Assembly: GCF_030294945.1 (NCBI RefSeq)
Contig: NZ_AP018448.1
Coordinates: 7,284,001 to 7,348,000 of the forward strand
DNA length: 64,000 nt
Origin: Streptomyces graminofaciens
GTDB taxonomy: Bacteria > Actinomycetota > Actinomycetes > Streptomycetales > Streptomycetaceae
Direction of reading: 5' to 3'
Position numbers and translations under genes: made by a program. This document shows, piece by piece, positions 8,124 through 15,897 of the stretch (its first letter is position 1; the number at the start of each line of letters is the position of its first letter). Under the pieces are notes generated by a model. That model had not been told where the DNA came from. It saw nothing but the letters and a program-made list of their open reading frames with translations, and searched no databases.

Positions 8124-9524
8124 TTACTGGGCGATGGGCCAGCCGAAATTGACCTCGCCGCGGAGGCCGAAGGCGCCCGCCGAGATGCTCTTCGCGCCCT
8201 TCGTGGTCAGGCCCTTCGCCGTGCCGCGCAGAACCCAGACGGCGCCCTTGGCGTCGTTCTCGCCCTCGGCGGTCGCGACCAGGTCGGCCTTGCCGTTCTT
8301 GTCGAGGTCGACCAGGCGGACGGCCGTGCCGAACCAGTCCTGGGACTCGGCGGTGCCCGGCACCCCGGCCGTGGCCTGCGTGTACGACGTGGCGCCGGCC
8401 GTGGTCAGGCCGGCGACGGAGCCGTACAGGACGGTCACCGAGCCCGTGTTCCTCTTGCCGCCGACGTCCTCGTTCTGGGCGCCGACCGCGACGTCCGCGT
8501 AACCGTCGCCGTTGATGTCGCCGACGCTCACCGCGCAGCCGAAGCAGTCGTCGCCCTCGCCCTTGCCGGGCACCCCGCCCGTGTCCTGGTGGATGGTGAC
8601 CGGCGTCTGCGTCGGGTCGGGGCCGGTCGGGCCGCCGTACCAGACGTTGATCTCGCCGCCCTTGTGCGCGCCCTTGTAGATGTTGCCGAGGACCAGGTCG
8701 CCGTAGCCGTCGCCGTTGACGTCGCCGATCGCGCCCTGGTCGCCGTCGGCGGTGGGCAGGTCGGTCGTCTCGTACGCCGTGCCGGTCCAGCGGAGGTAGC
8801 CGATCGCGCCGCCCTCGTCGCCGGTCACGCCGACCGGGTAGAGCCGCTCGGCCGCGCCGTCACCGCTCAGGTCGCCCGCGAAGACGGTCTGCGTGGAGCC
8901 GAGTTCGTCGATGTCGTACTCACGGGCCGGGGCTCCCGTGCGCTTCCAGGGGCCGTCGAAGACGCGGGTGGTCGGCCGGCTGGTGACCGTCAGGTCGGTG
9001 TCGCCGTCGCCGTCGAAGTCGGCCGCCGCGAGGCCGATGGCGTAGCCGCCCCCCTCGGAGACCCAGTCCGGCTGCGGCACGCGTGCGCCGCCGGACAGGC
9101 CGGACTTGCCGCCCCACAGGATCGTGGCGGTACCGACGCCGTGATAGTCACCGAGGCCCTCGTTCGGGGCGCTGACGACGAGGTCCGCGTATCCGTCCCT
9201 GTCGAGGTCGCCCGAGGCCAGCGAGGCGCCGAACTGGTCCAGCTCCTCGGCCACGCCCGGCACGCCGGGCGAGTTCTGCGTGATCACGGACCGCTTGCCC
9301 GCCGACAGGCCCGACGACGAGCCGTACAGCACGACCACCGCACCGGCGGTGATCTTGCCGTCCACCATGGTGTTGGAGGCACCGATCGCGACATCGCGGT
9401 AGCCGTCGCCGTTGAAGTCGTCGGCGTGTTTGGCGGGGGCGGCCGAGGCGGGCGTGGTGAGCGTCAGCGGGGTCAGGCCCGCGACGAGGAGGGCGGCGAG
9501 CGCCGCGGCGGTACGGATGCGCAC
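8124..9524 (-). CDS. Secreted FG-GAP repeat protein 5
   Basis: A 466-residue exported FG-GAP protein when started at the GTG that reads VRIRTAAALAALLVAG. TCTGGAGCCCCACC immediately upstream supplies a ribosome site. The open frame continues upstream to an ATG, but that stretch is not leader-like and contains the terminator hairpin of gene 6. Calcium loops (DFNGDGYRDVAIGA, DLDRDGYADLVVSA, DFDGDGDTDLTV, DVNGDGYGDLVLG, DINGDGYADVAVGA) recur. The C-terminus ends in WPIAQ, marking it as the closest paralogue of FG-GAP protein 2. One unusual loop contains two Cys (DDCFGCAVSVGD). Confidence 0.88.
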   Translation of the reverse strand: MRIRTAAALAALLVAGLTPLTLTTPASAAPAKHADDFNGDGYRDVAIGASNTMVDGKITAGAVVVLYGSSSGLSAGKRSVITQNSPGVPGVAEELDQFGASLASGDLDRDGYADLVVSAPNEGLGDYHGVGTATILWGGKSGLSGGARVPQPDWVSEGGGYAIGLAAADFDGDGDTDLTVTSRPTTRVFDGPWKRTGAPAREYDIDELGSTQTVFAGDLSGDGAAERLYPVGVTGDEGGAIGYLRWTGTAYETTDLPTADGDQGAIGDVNGDGYGDLVLGNIYKGAHKGGEINVWYGGPTGPDPTQTPVTIHQDTGGVPGKGEGDDCFGCAVSVGDINGDGYADVAVGAQNEDVGGKRNTGSVTVLYGSVAGLTTAGATSYTQATAGVPGTAESQDWFGTAVRLVDLDKNGKADLVATAEGENDAKGAVWVLRGTAKGLTTKGAKSISAGAFGLRGEVNFGWPIAQ

Positions 9525-9554
9525 GGTGGGGCTCCAGATGCCGGAGGGGAAGGA

Positions 9555-9583
9555 GGGCCCGCACCCTTGCCGAGTGCGGGCCC
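9555..9583 (-). terminator. Rho-independent-like terminator after FG-GAP gene 6
   Basis: A perfect 10-bp stem GGGCCCGCAC / GTGCGGGCCC with a 9-base loop, about 20 bp after the stop of the gene transcribed from the right. There is no long T run, as is usual in Streptomyces. Confidence 0.7.
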
Positions 9584-9602
9584 AACTCATGAGTGCTGTA
9601 CG

Positions 9603-11078
9603 TCAGTTGGCGGCATTGCCGCCGAACAGCGGGGCCGCGTCCGTCGAGACGCCGACCGAGGACGCCGACAGGGAGCGCGAGCCGGCCGTGGTGATCTTCG
9701 TGCCGTTGGAGGGCAGGTAGGTCACCGAGCCGTTGCCGCTGTTCTCGCCGTACGCGCCGACCGTCAGGTCCGCCTTGCCGTCGCCCGTGACGTCGGTGAG
9801 CTTCACCTCGGTGCCGAAGAAGTCGTCCTTCTCGTCAGAGTCGGGGACGCCTGCCGTGGACTGGGAGAGGTACTGGTAGCCGGAGGTGGTGTTCAGGCCG
9901 GAGGCCGAGCCGTAGAGGACCGTCACCGCGCCCGCGTTGACGACGCCGCCGAGGTTCTCGCCGGCCGAGGCCACGACCAGGTCCTGGAAACCGTCGCCGT
10001 TGATGTCACCGAGCGACAGGTCGTTGCCGAAGAAGTCGCCGCGCTCGGAGGAACCGGGGACATTGCCGGTGTTCTGGGTGACGGACGTGGCCCCGGCCGG
10101 GCCGGAGGCGGAGCCGTGGATGATGTGGACCTTGCCGCCGGTGGCGGACTCCGGCACGGACGGCTCGCTGCCGTCCTTGGACGGGTCCCACTCCTCGCCG
10201 GTCACGATGTCGCCGAAGCCGTCGCCGTTGACGTCACCGATGCCGGTGACGATGCCGGGCTTCAGCTTCTGCGCGGAGGTGACCTTCAGACCGGAGGCGG
10301 TGCCGGGCACGTAGTAGTTGGCGTTCCAGCCGTAGTCGCTGTCCGTCTCGTAGCCGTCGACGATCAGGTCGGTCTTCTTGTCGCCGTTGACGTCGCCCGC
10401 GGTGAGGTTGATCGGGCCCGCGCCGTTGCCGGACATGATCGGCGGCTTGACGGTGTAGCTGCCGCCCGCCGTGCCGGACTTGGTGATGCCGCCCTTGAAC
10501 ACGTGGATCGTGCTCGTGGTGGCGCCGACCGCGAGGTCCTCCGTGCCGTCGCCGTCGAAGTCGCCCGAGGCCAGGGACTTGCCCCACTTGTCGTGGGAGG
10601 AGGGCGCCGGGTCGTTGAGCGTGGTGGCGCCGGACAGACCGCTCGCCGAGCCCCACACGATCAGGACCGTGCCCCCGTCCGTGTCGCCGGAGACGTCCTC
10701 CAGGTACGCGGAGACGGCGAGGTCGTCGTAGCCGTCGCCGTTGTAGTCGCCGTACGCGCTGAGCCAGCCGAAGCCGTCGTTCGTCTCGGCGCTGCCGGGC
10801 ACGCCGGCCGTGTTCTGGCTGATCGTGGTGCGCTTCGACGAGGTCACACCGTTCGCCGAGCCGTACAGGGCGACGATCTGACCGGCGCCCTTCTTGCCGC
10901 CGACGGTGGCCGCTCCGGCCGCGTACGCGACATCGCCGTATCCGTCGTTGTTGAAGTCGGCCACCGGGTGGTGGACCGAGTCGGCCGCCGTGGCTGTAGC
11001 GGCCGTGAAGGTGAGCAGCCCGCCCGTCAGCGCGGCCGCGGAGGCCGTCGCGAGGGCGAGTCGCAAATGCTTGTGCAT
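9603..11078 (-). CDS. Secreted FG-GAP repeat protein 6
   Basis: A 491-residue exported protein. Its leader MHKHLRLALATASAAALTGG is shared letter for letter with FG-GAP protein 7, and cleavage is likely after TAA near residue 32. FG-GAP loops (DFNNDGYGDVAYA, DYNGDGYDDLAVSA, DFDGDGTEDLAVGA, DVNGDGFGDIVTG, DINGDGFQDLVVAS, DVTGDGKADLTVGA) span the mature part. GGAGATTCCCGC precedes the ATG. The start region, and some 150 bp upstream including the motif at 11214-11228, resemble those of FG-GAP gene 7, so the two arose by recent duplication. Confidence 0.91.
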   Translation of the reverse strand: MHKHLRLALATASAAALTGGLLTFTAATATAADSVHHPVADFNNDGYGDVAYAAGAATVGGKKGAGQIVALYGSANGVTSSKRTTISQNTAGVPGSAETNDGFGWLSAYGDYNGDGYDDLAVSAYLEDVSGDTDGGTVLIVWGSASGLSGATTLNDPAPSSHDKWGKSLASGDFDGDGTEDLAVGATTSTIHVFKGGITKSGTAGGSYTVKPPIMSGNGAGPINLTAGDVNGDKKTDLIVDGYETDSDYGWNANYYVPGTASGLKVTSAQKLKPGIVTGIGDVNGDGFGDIVTGEEWDPSKDGSEPSVPESATGGKVHIIHGSASGPAGATSVTQNTGNVPGSSERGDFFGNDLSLGDINGDGFQDLVVASAGENLGGVVNAGAVTVLYGSASGLNTTSGYQYLSQSTAGVPDSDEKDDFFGTEVKLTDVTGDGKADLTVGAYGENSGNGSVTYLPSNGTKITTAGSRSLSASSVGVSTDAAPLFGGNAAN

Positions 11079-11359
11079 GCGGGAATCTCCTGCGGCATGC
11101 GGGACGCCTGGCAGACGTCCACAGTCAATGGGGTGCCCGTCCTGCCCCTGTTCGCCCGGAGTTTGCCTGGGCGTGGGGAGGGCGTTGGCTAACAGGAGAC
11201 CGGTGAGGGGGCGGGAGGGTTGTACGGGAGTTCGAGAAATTTTTGAGCGGGGTGGGGGTGGTGGGGTTGATGGGGGGCCATGGGGCTCGGGGGCGCCACA
11301 TCGGCCGTCACGGAAACGGGTAGCTCCGGGGCATACGAGTTCGAGAACGGGGTGAAGTC
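11079..11359. other. Upstream region of FG-GAP gene 6
   Basis: Noncoding. Most of it is a diverged copy of the 13031-13212 region in front of FG-GAP gene 7, including the GCCTGGGCGTGGGGAGG block, the ACAGGAGACCGGTG block, the 15-bp GTTGTACGGG motif and TTCGAGAAATTT just beyond it. The conserved spacing suggests a duplicated promoter. Confidence 0.6.
11214..11228 (-). promoter_or_regulatory. Shared upstream motif of FG-GAP genes, copy 2
   Basis: GGAGGGTTGTACGGG on the plus strand, identical to the copy at 4586-4600. It lies about 140 bp upstream of FG-GAP gene 6 and is followed by TTCGAGAAATTT, also found at copy 3. A promoter or operator role is inferred. Confidence 0.5.
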
Positions 11360-11476
11360 ATGCAAGAAACCGTTTGGACCGTGGCCGCGGTGATCGTCAT
11401 CTTGAACACCGTGGGCTTCCTCGCGGCCGTGCTGTTCGTCAAGGTGCACCGGGTGTGGAAACGCCGCCGGGGGTGA
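11360..11476 (+). CDS. Small single-span membrane protein
   Basis: A 38-residue frame: METVW-like start (MQETVWTVAAVIVILNTVGF), a hydrophobic stretch of about 24 residues, and a basic end (KVHRVWKRRRG) that would stay in the cytoplasm. It is encoded opposite to the surrounding FG-GAP genes in their intergenic gap. GGGGTGAAG just upstream could serve as ribosome site. The composition is convincing for a membrane peptide, but the family is not recognised. Confidence 0.5.
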   Translation: MQETVWTVAAVIVILNTVGFLAAVLFVKVHRVWKRRRG

Positions 11477-11505
11477 GAGCGGGGGGTGAGGGCGGAGGGG
11501 GCGAA

Positions 11506-11538
11506 GGGCCCGCACTCCTGTGACCGGATCGCGGGCCC
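11506..11538 (-). terminator. Terminator hairpin after FG-GAP gene 7
   Basis: GGGCCCGC / GCGGGCCC, an 8-bp perfect stem with a 17-base loop, 19 bp after the stop of FG-GAP gene 7. The stem sequence and the following CCAACTCAT match the terminator of FG-GAP gene 6 at 9555-9583, another mark of the duplication. Confidence 0.65.
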
Positions 11539-11557
11539 AACTCATCTATGCCGTACG

Positions 11558-13030
11558 TCAGTTGGCGGCCTGCCCGCCGAAACCGGGTGATCCCTTCGTC
11601 GACAGGCCCACGGAGGACGCGGAGAGGGTGCGTGAGCCGGTCGTGGTGATCTTCGTGCCGTCGGAGGGCAGGTAGACCACCCGGCCGTTGCCGCCGTTCT
11701 CGCCGGACGCCCCGACCGTGAGGTCCGCCTTGCCGTCGCCCGTGACGTCGGTGAGCTTCACCTCGGAGCCGAAGTGGTCGTACCTCTCGTCCGCGCCGGG
11801 CACACCGGCCGTGGACTGGGCGAAGTGCTGGAGGCCGGAGTCGGTGTCCAGGCCGGAGGCCGAGCCGTAGAGGACCGTGACCGCGCCCGTGTCGCCGACA
11901 CCGTTCAGGCTCTCGCCGGACACGCCGACCACCAGGTCCTGGAAGCCGTCGCCGTTGATGTCGCCGAGCGACAGGTCGTTGCCGAACTCGTCGCGGATCT
12001 CGGAGGAGTCGGGCACGTTGCCGGTGTCCTGGGTCACCGCGACGGCCGTGCCCGGGCCGGAGGCCGAGCCGTAGGCGATGTGGACCTGGCCGCCGGTGAC
12101 GGCGTCGGGCCCGGACAGTACGTCGCCGTCGGACGGGTCCCAATCCTCGCCGGTCACGATGTCGCCGTAGCCGTCGCCGTTGATGTCGCCGATGCCGCTG
12201 ACGATTCCGGACTTCAGCTGCTGGGCGGAGGAGACGGACAGGCCGGAGGCGGTGCCGGGCACGTAGTAGTTGACGATCAAGCGCTTCTCGCTGTCGGGAT
12301 CCCAGCCGGTGACGATCAGGTCGGTCCGCTTGTCGCCGTTGACGGCGCCCGCGGTGAGATTGACCGCGCCGGTGAATTCCTCGGACTTGATGGGCGGCTC
12401 GAAGGTGTAGCGGCCGCCGGCCTTGCCGGACTTGGCGATGCCGCCCTTGAACACGTGGATCGTTCTCGAAGCGGTGCCGACCGCGAGGTCCTGCTTGCCG
12501 TCGCCGTCGAAGTCGCCCGCGGCCAGGGACTTGCCCCAGTCGCCGTGGGTGACGGGCGCCGGGTCCTTCAGGGTCGTAGCGCCGGACAGGCCCTTCGGTG
12601 AACCCCACACGATGACGACCGTGCCGGTGTCCCTGTCGCCGCCGGCGTCCTCCAGGGCCGCGGAGACGGCGAGGTCGTCGTAGCCGTCGCCGTTGAAGTC
12701 GCCGTAGGCGGGGTCTTGGCCGAAGCAGTCGCCGGTCTCGGCGCTGTCGGGGATTCCGGGCGTGTTCTGGCTGATCGTGGTGCGCTTCGTGGACGTCACG
12801 CCGTTCGCCGAGCCGTACAGGGCGACGATCTGACCGGCGAAATTGTTGCCGCCCACATTGGCGCCGACGGCCGAGTACGCGACATCGCCGTACCCGTCGC
12901 CGTTGAAGTCGGCCACGGGCTGGTGGACCGAGTCGGCCGCGGTCGCCGTCGCGGCCGTGAAGGTGAGCAGACCGCCGGTCAGCGCGGCCGCGGAGGCCGT
13001 CGCGAGGGCGAGTCGCAGGTGCTTGTGCAT
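11558..13030 (-). CDS. Secreted FG-GAP repeat protein 7
   Basis: A 490-residue exported FG-GAP protein when started at the ATG that reads MHKHLRLALATASAAAL, preceded by GCAGGAGACCCGC. A longer frame upstream lacks leader character. Repeats include DFNGDGYGDVAYS, DFNGDGYDDLAVSA, DFDGDGKQDLAVG, DINGDGYGDIVTG, DINGDGFQDLVVGV and DVTGDGKADLTVGA. It is the near twin of FG-GAP protein 6; leader, repeat order and the terminal SSVGxST segment agree. Confidence 0.91.
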   Translation of the reverse strand: MHKHLRLALATASAAALTGGLLTFTAATATAADSVHQPVADFNGDGYGDVAYSAVGANVGGNNFAGQIVALYGSANGVTSTKRTTISQNTPGIPDSAETGDCFGQDPAYGDFNGDGYDDLAVSAALEDAGGDRDTGTVVIVWGSPKGLSGATTLKDPAPVTHGDWGKSLAAGDFDGDGKQDLAVGTASRTIHVFKGGIAKSGKAGGRYTFEPPIKSEEFTGAVNLTAGAVNGDKRTDLIVTGWDPDSEKRLIVNYYVPGTASGLSVSSAQQLKSGIVSGIGDINGDGYGDIVTGEDWDPSDGDVLSGPDAVTGGQVHIAYGSASGPGTAVAVTQDTGNVPDSSEIRDEFGNDLSLGDINGDGFQDLVVGVSGESLNGVGDTGAVTVLYGSASGLDTDSGLQHFAQSTAGVPGADERYDHFGSEVKLTDVTGDGKADLTVGASGENGGNGRVVYLPSDGTKITTTGSRTLSASSVGLSTKGSPGFGGQAAN

Positions 13031-13167
13031 GCGGGTCTCCTGCGGCATGCGGGACGCCTGGTAGTAGGCGTCCACAGTAAATGGGGGGTCCGAACTCCCC
13101 CTGGTTCACCCGGAGTTGGCCTGGGCGTGGGGAGGTCGTTGCTGAACAGGAGACCGGTGGGGTGGCA

Positions 13168-13182
13168 GGAGAGTTGTACGGG
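13168..13182 (-). promoter_or_regulatory. Shared upstream motif of FG-GAP genes, copy 3
   Basis: GGAGAGTTGTACGGG, one mismatch from copies 1 and 2, about 140 bp upstream of FG-GAP gene 7 and followed by TTCGAGAAATTT as at copy 2. A looser relative, GAAGGGTTGTGTGCGGG, lies at 15781-15797 upstream of FG-GAP gene 8. Confidence 0.5.
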
Positions 13183-13212
13183 CGTTCGAGAAATTTGTTG
13201 GCGCGGGAGGGG

Positions 13213-13455
13213 CTAGGCGGAGGGCGGCAGGGGGTCGGAGACGAAGGTCCCCAGCCCGACTTCGCCTCGTGTCCAGCCCTGCTCCCGTGCATGCCGCATG
13301 GCCTTCGCTGCCGTTGCGTTCACCACGCCGAACTCCTGGGCGATTTCCAGCGTGGAGGGCACGCGGCTTCCCGGCGGATATGTGCCGTCCTGGATGCGTC
13401 GGATGATCTCCGCTGCGATCTGTCGCCACAGCGGGCGTGTGCGATCAAGCTCCAT
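13213..13455 (-). CDS. GntR-family DNA-binding regulator (short)
   Basis: An 80-residue protein that is little more than a GntR winged helix-turn-helix: PLWRQIAAEIIRRIQDGTYP, then PGSRVPSTLEIAQEFGVVNA and the wing GEVGLGTFVSD. Full-length GntR regulators carry a C-terminal effector domain, which is absent here, as in many short Streptomyces members. The start is placed at MELDRTRPLW; a longer start 12 codons upstream is possible. It is divergent from a two-gene operon, with regular repeats in the gap between them, so it probably controls that operon. Confidence 0.85.
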   Translation of the reverse strand: MELDRTRPLWRQIAAEIIRRIQDGTYPPGSRVPSTLEIAQEFGVVNATAAKAMRHAREQGWTRGEVGLGTFVSDPLPPSA

Positions 13456-13495
13456 GAACTTCAGCGTGGATGACCACGGCATTCTGTGCATCCGT

Positions 13496-13525
13496 GGTTA
13501 TCTGCGGTTATCTACGGGTATCGTG
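13496..13525. promoter_or_regulatory. Three 10-bp direct repeats, putative GntR operator
   Basis: GGTTATCTGC, GGTTATCTAC and GGGTATCGTG follow one another without spacing, so the contacts would repeat once per helical turn. They lie between the GntR gene and the divergent operon at 13605, where an operator is expected. Binding itself is inferred. Confidence 0.55.
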
Positions 13526-13604
13526 GCTCCGAAAGCAGAACGGCCCCGACTGGAAGCGGCTACTTCCTCACCGGGGCCTGAGCCGACTGAACAGGAGTCG
13601 ACCT

Positions 13605-13898
13605 ATGCGCAGCCTAATGGCCGCGATCCTGACCTTCTTCCTGCCTCCTCGTGGAGCGCACCGAGCCGCCGTGTCACGGCAGGGACTCACCCCCTGGCCG
13701 CCCTGCCCGCCCCGTCCGCCCCATCCGCACAGCGAGGTCATCCTCGCCGACGGCCTCCCCCTGGTCCGCCCGTACGTCGCCGTATGGGAACGCGAGCGGG
13801 ACGAGCTGGACCGGCAACGGCTTCAGCGGGCGCGGCGCCGGGCGGCCGTTCTCGCGACGCTCGGCCAGGACTACGTCCCGTTGGAGGCAGCCGTATGA
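13605..13898 (+). CDS. Hypothetical protein
   Basis: A 97-residue protein. It has a short hydrophobic start (MRSLMAAILTFFLPP), a Pro-rich middle, the segment LADGLPLVRPYVAVWERERD, and an Arg-rich helix (LDRQRLQRARRRAAVLATLG). CAGGAGTCGACCT precedes the ATG. It overlaps the next gene by ATGA and stands divergent from the GntR regulator. This regulator plus two small genes arrangement recurs in Streptomyces. No biochemical function is recognised. Confidence 0.75.
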   Translation: MRSLMAAILTFFLPPRGAHRAAVSRQGLTPWPPCPPRPPHPHSEVILADGLPLVRPYVAVWERERDELDRQRLQRARRRAAVLATLGQDYVPLEAAV

Positions 13899-14152
13899 GT
13901 ACGTCACGTCTTCGCAGCCTCGGCGTCGACCCGGGCACCGGCAAGGAGGCGTTCGTGGTCGCGCGACCCGGCGGTTTCCTTGAGGAATTGGCCGACGTGC
14001 ACGCCCTGAAGGCCGCCGCCGTCCTCGTCGCGGTCGTCGGGGCCGTGCTGGAGGGAGGCAGGTCGTCGGACGCCGAACTCGCCGCCTTCGTACCGGCGTT
14101 GCACGGCGCGCTCGAAGAATGCGTCGGCATCATGGCGGCGGACAGGGCGTGA
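13895..14152 (+). CDS. Hypothetical protein
   Basis: An 85-residue, mildly acidic, Ala/Val-rich protein with predicted long helices (ALKAAAVLVAVVGAVLEGG and LPALHGALEECVGI-like segments). It starts by ATGA overlap with the previous gene and so is translationally coupled to it. The open frame extends far upstream, but only this start fits the coupling. The function is unknown. A GAGTGGGTGC/GCACCCACTC hairpin follows at 14162-14195 and may terminate it. Confidence 0.7.
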   Translation: MSTSRLRSLGVDPGTGKEAFVVARPGGFLEELADVHALKAAAVLVAVVGAVLEGGRSSDAELAAFVPALHGALEECVGIMAADRA

Positions 14153-14215
14153 CGGAGCGATGAGTGGGTGCCCGGGGTCCGCCCTGAGCACCCACTCACA
14201 CACTCACCCGGCGCC

Positions 14216-15688
14216 TTATCGGCTCAGCACCCTGCCGTACCCCACCGCCCCCGACAGCCGCAGCTTCGCCGGGCTGAGCGTCACGGCCGGCAGGCGGGGC
14301 GCGTCGCCTGCGGATGCCCGGTACCAGAGGGCACCCGCAGGGCCTGCGGCGGAGCCGCTGTTGGACACAGCCTCGCCCGGCGCGCCGATCACATGGTCGT
14401 CGTACCCCGCCGTGTCGTAGTCCGCCGCCGTCACCGCCGCGCCGAACAGGTCGCCCTGCTCGGCTGTCCCCGGCACCCCGGGGGAGTTCTGGCTGAAGGA
14501 CGGGCCGGTGAAGACGCCGTCGCCGCCCGCCTCCAGCTCCCAGTACGCGCCCGCCCGGGCCGCCGTGCCCACGGTCTCGTGGCTCGCGCCCGCGAGCAGC
14601 GCGTCGCCGCTGCCGTCGAGGTCCACGACCGCCAGCGAGGCGCCGAAGTTGTCCTCGGTCTCCGCCGTGCCACCCACGGACGGGGAGGACTGGGTGGTGC
14701 AGGTGACCTTGCCGCCGAGTGTCGTGCCCGGGGCGCCGAAGACCGTGGCGATGGCGCCGCCGAGCTGGTCCTCGCAGTGGGTGCGGTCGGACTCGGGATT
14801 GCGGTGCACCTCGCCGATCGCGAGGTCGGTGCGGTGGTCGCCGTCGAAGTCACCGGCGGCGAGCGCGGAGCCGAAGTCGGAGGTGCGCCAGCGGGTCTCC
14901 CAGGTGCCGGAGGCGAGCGAGCGCACGCGGGTGCCGGAGCTCTCCATGCCGTAGAAGGTGGACGCGAAGTCGTCCGTGCCGTCGCCGTCGAAGTCGGCGC
15001 TGGTCAGGGCGCGGGCGTCGCCGAAGTTATAGGCATCGACCGGGGTGGTCGGCGAGGCGGTGGTGAGCGGGCCGCGGCGCAGGACGCTCTGGCCCACCTC
15101 CTCGCCGCCCACGGTGAGTACGACGTCCTGGTCGCCGTCGCCGTCGTAGTCCCCGGCGGTGACGAGCCGGCCGAGCTGCTGGTTGTCGACACCCTTGGCG
15201 ATCGTGTACCCGGACTTCAGGCCCTTGGCCGATCCCCACAGGACGTAGGCGGCGCCCCCACGCCGGCCGGACGCCTTCACCCGCTCGCCGGGGGCCGTGA
15301 CGACCAGGTCGGCGAAGCGGTCGCCGTTGAAGTCGCCGGACTGCACGGCGTACCCGTACTGGTCCCCGGCCTCCGCGGTCCCCGGAACACCGGCGCTCGC
15401 CTGGCTGATCTTGCTGGTGCGGCCCCCGAGCCCCTTGGCCGAGCCCCAGAGCACATGTACGAACCCGGCCTCCGCCCGGCCGACGGCGGTGCCCTTGGGG
15501 ACGCCGACCGCGAGGTCCGCGTACCCGTCGCCGTTGAAGTCGCTGCGCACGGACGGGGCGGCGGTGGCCGTGGGCGCGGTCAGCACGCCGACGGCCAGAG
15601 CGGAGGCCGCGACGAGCACGACGGCTGGAAAAGCTCTTCGCCCGCGCGTCGGCCGGAGGCCGCGCCGCTGGTGGGGAGAGGGGGACAT
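14216..15688 (-). CDS. Secreted FG-GAP repeat protein 8
   Basis: A 490-residue exported protein and the most diverged array member. The leader is longer and more basic (MSPSPHQRRGLRPTRGRRAF, then a hydrophobic core) and could suit Sec export with cleavage near TAA-AP. FG-GAP loops include DFNGDGYADLAVGV, DFNGDRFADLVVTA, DYDGDGDQDVVLTV, DFDGDGTDDFAS and DFDGDHRTDLAIGE. The start is set by CTGGAGCCCCCC before the ATG; the frame remains open far upstream without plausible coding character. It lies outside the GntR/small-gene insertion and is divergent from the lipoprotein gene at 15898. Confidence 0.88.
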   Translation of the reverse strand: MSPSPHQRRGLRPTRGRRAFPAVVLVAASALAVGVLTAPTATAAPSVRSDFNGDGYADLAVGVPKGTAVGRAEAGFVHVLWGSAKGLGGRTSKISQASAGVPGTAEAGDQYGYAVQSGDFNGDRFADLVVTAPGERVKASGRRGGAAYVLWGSAKGLKSGYTIAKGVDNQQLGRLVTAGDYDGDGDQDVVLTVGGEEVGQSVLRRGPLTTASPTTPVDAYNFGDARALTSADFDGDGTDDFASTFYGMESSGTRVRSLASGTWETRWRTSDFGSALAAGDFDGDHRTDLAIGEVHRNPESDRTHCEDQLGGAIATVFGAPGTTLGGKVTCTTQSSPSVGGTAETEDNFGASLAVVDLDGSGDALLAGASHETVGTAARAGAYWELEAGGDGVFTGPSFSQNSPGVPGTAEQGDLFGAAVTAADYDTAGYDDHVIGAPGEAVSNSGSAAGPAGALWYRASAGDAPRLPAVTLSPAKLRLSGAVGYGRVLSR

Positions 15689-15897
15689 GGGGGGCTCCAG
15701 GTGAGGATTCGCAACCACGAGTGCCCCCCAGGAGGAGGACGGTGGGCGTGCCGTTATTGGGTGTGACACCAGAGACGGACGAAGGGTTGTGTGCGGGTGG
15801 CCGAGAAGTGAACCCGAGTGCGGGCGAACGTTCGTCGGCGGTCGTGCGTCTGCGGTGCGAAGCGACCGCAGAACACCACTGACTAGGAGACGTGACG

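Noticed and set aside
8103..11192. A 1029-codon plus-strand open frame opposite FG-GAP genes 5 and 6
   Set aside because: Same shadow effect; no leader, low-complexity composition, and it runs across two separate minus-strand genes and a terminator hairpin.
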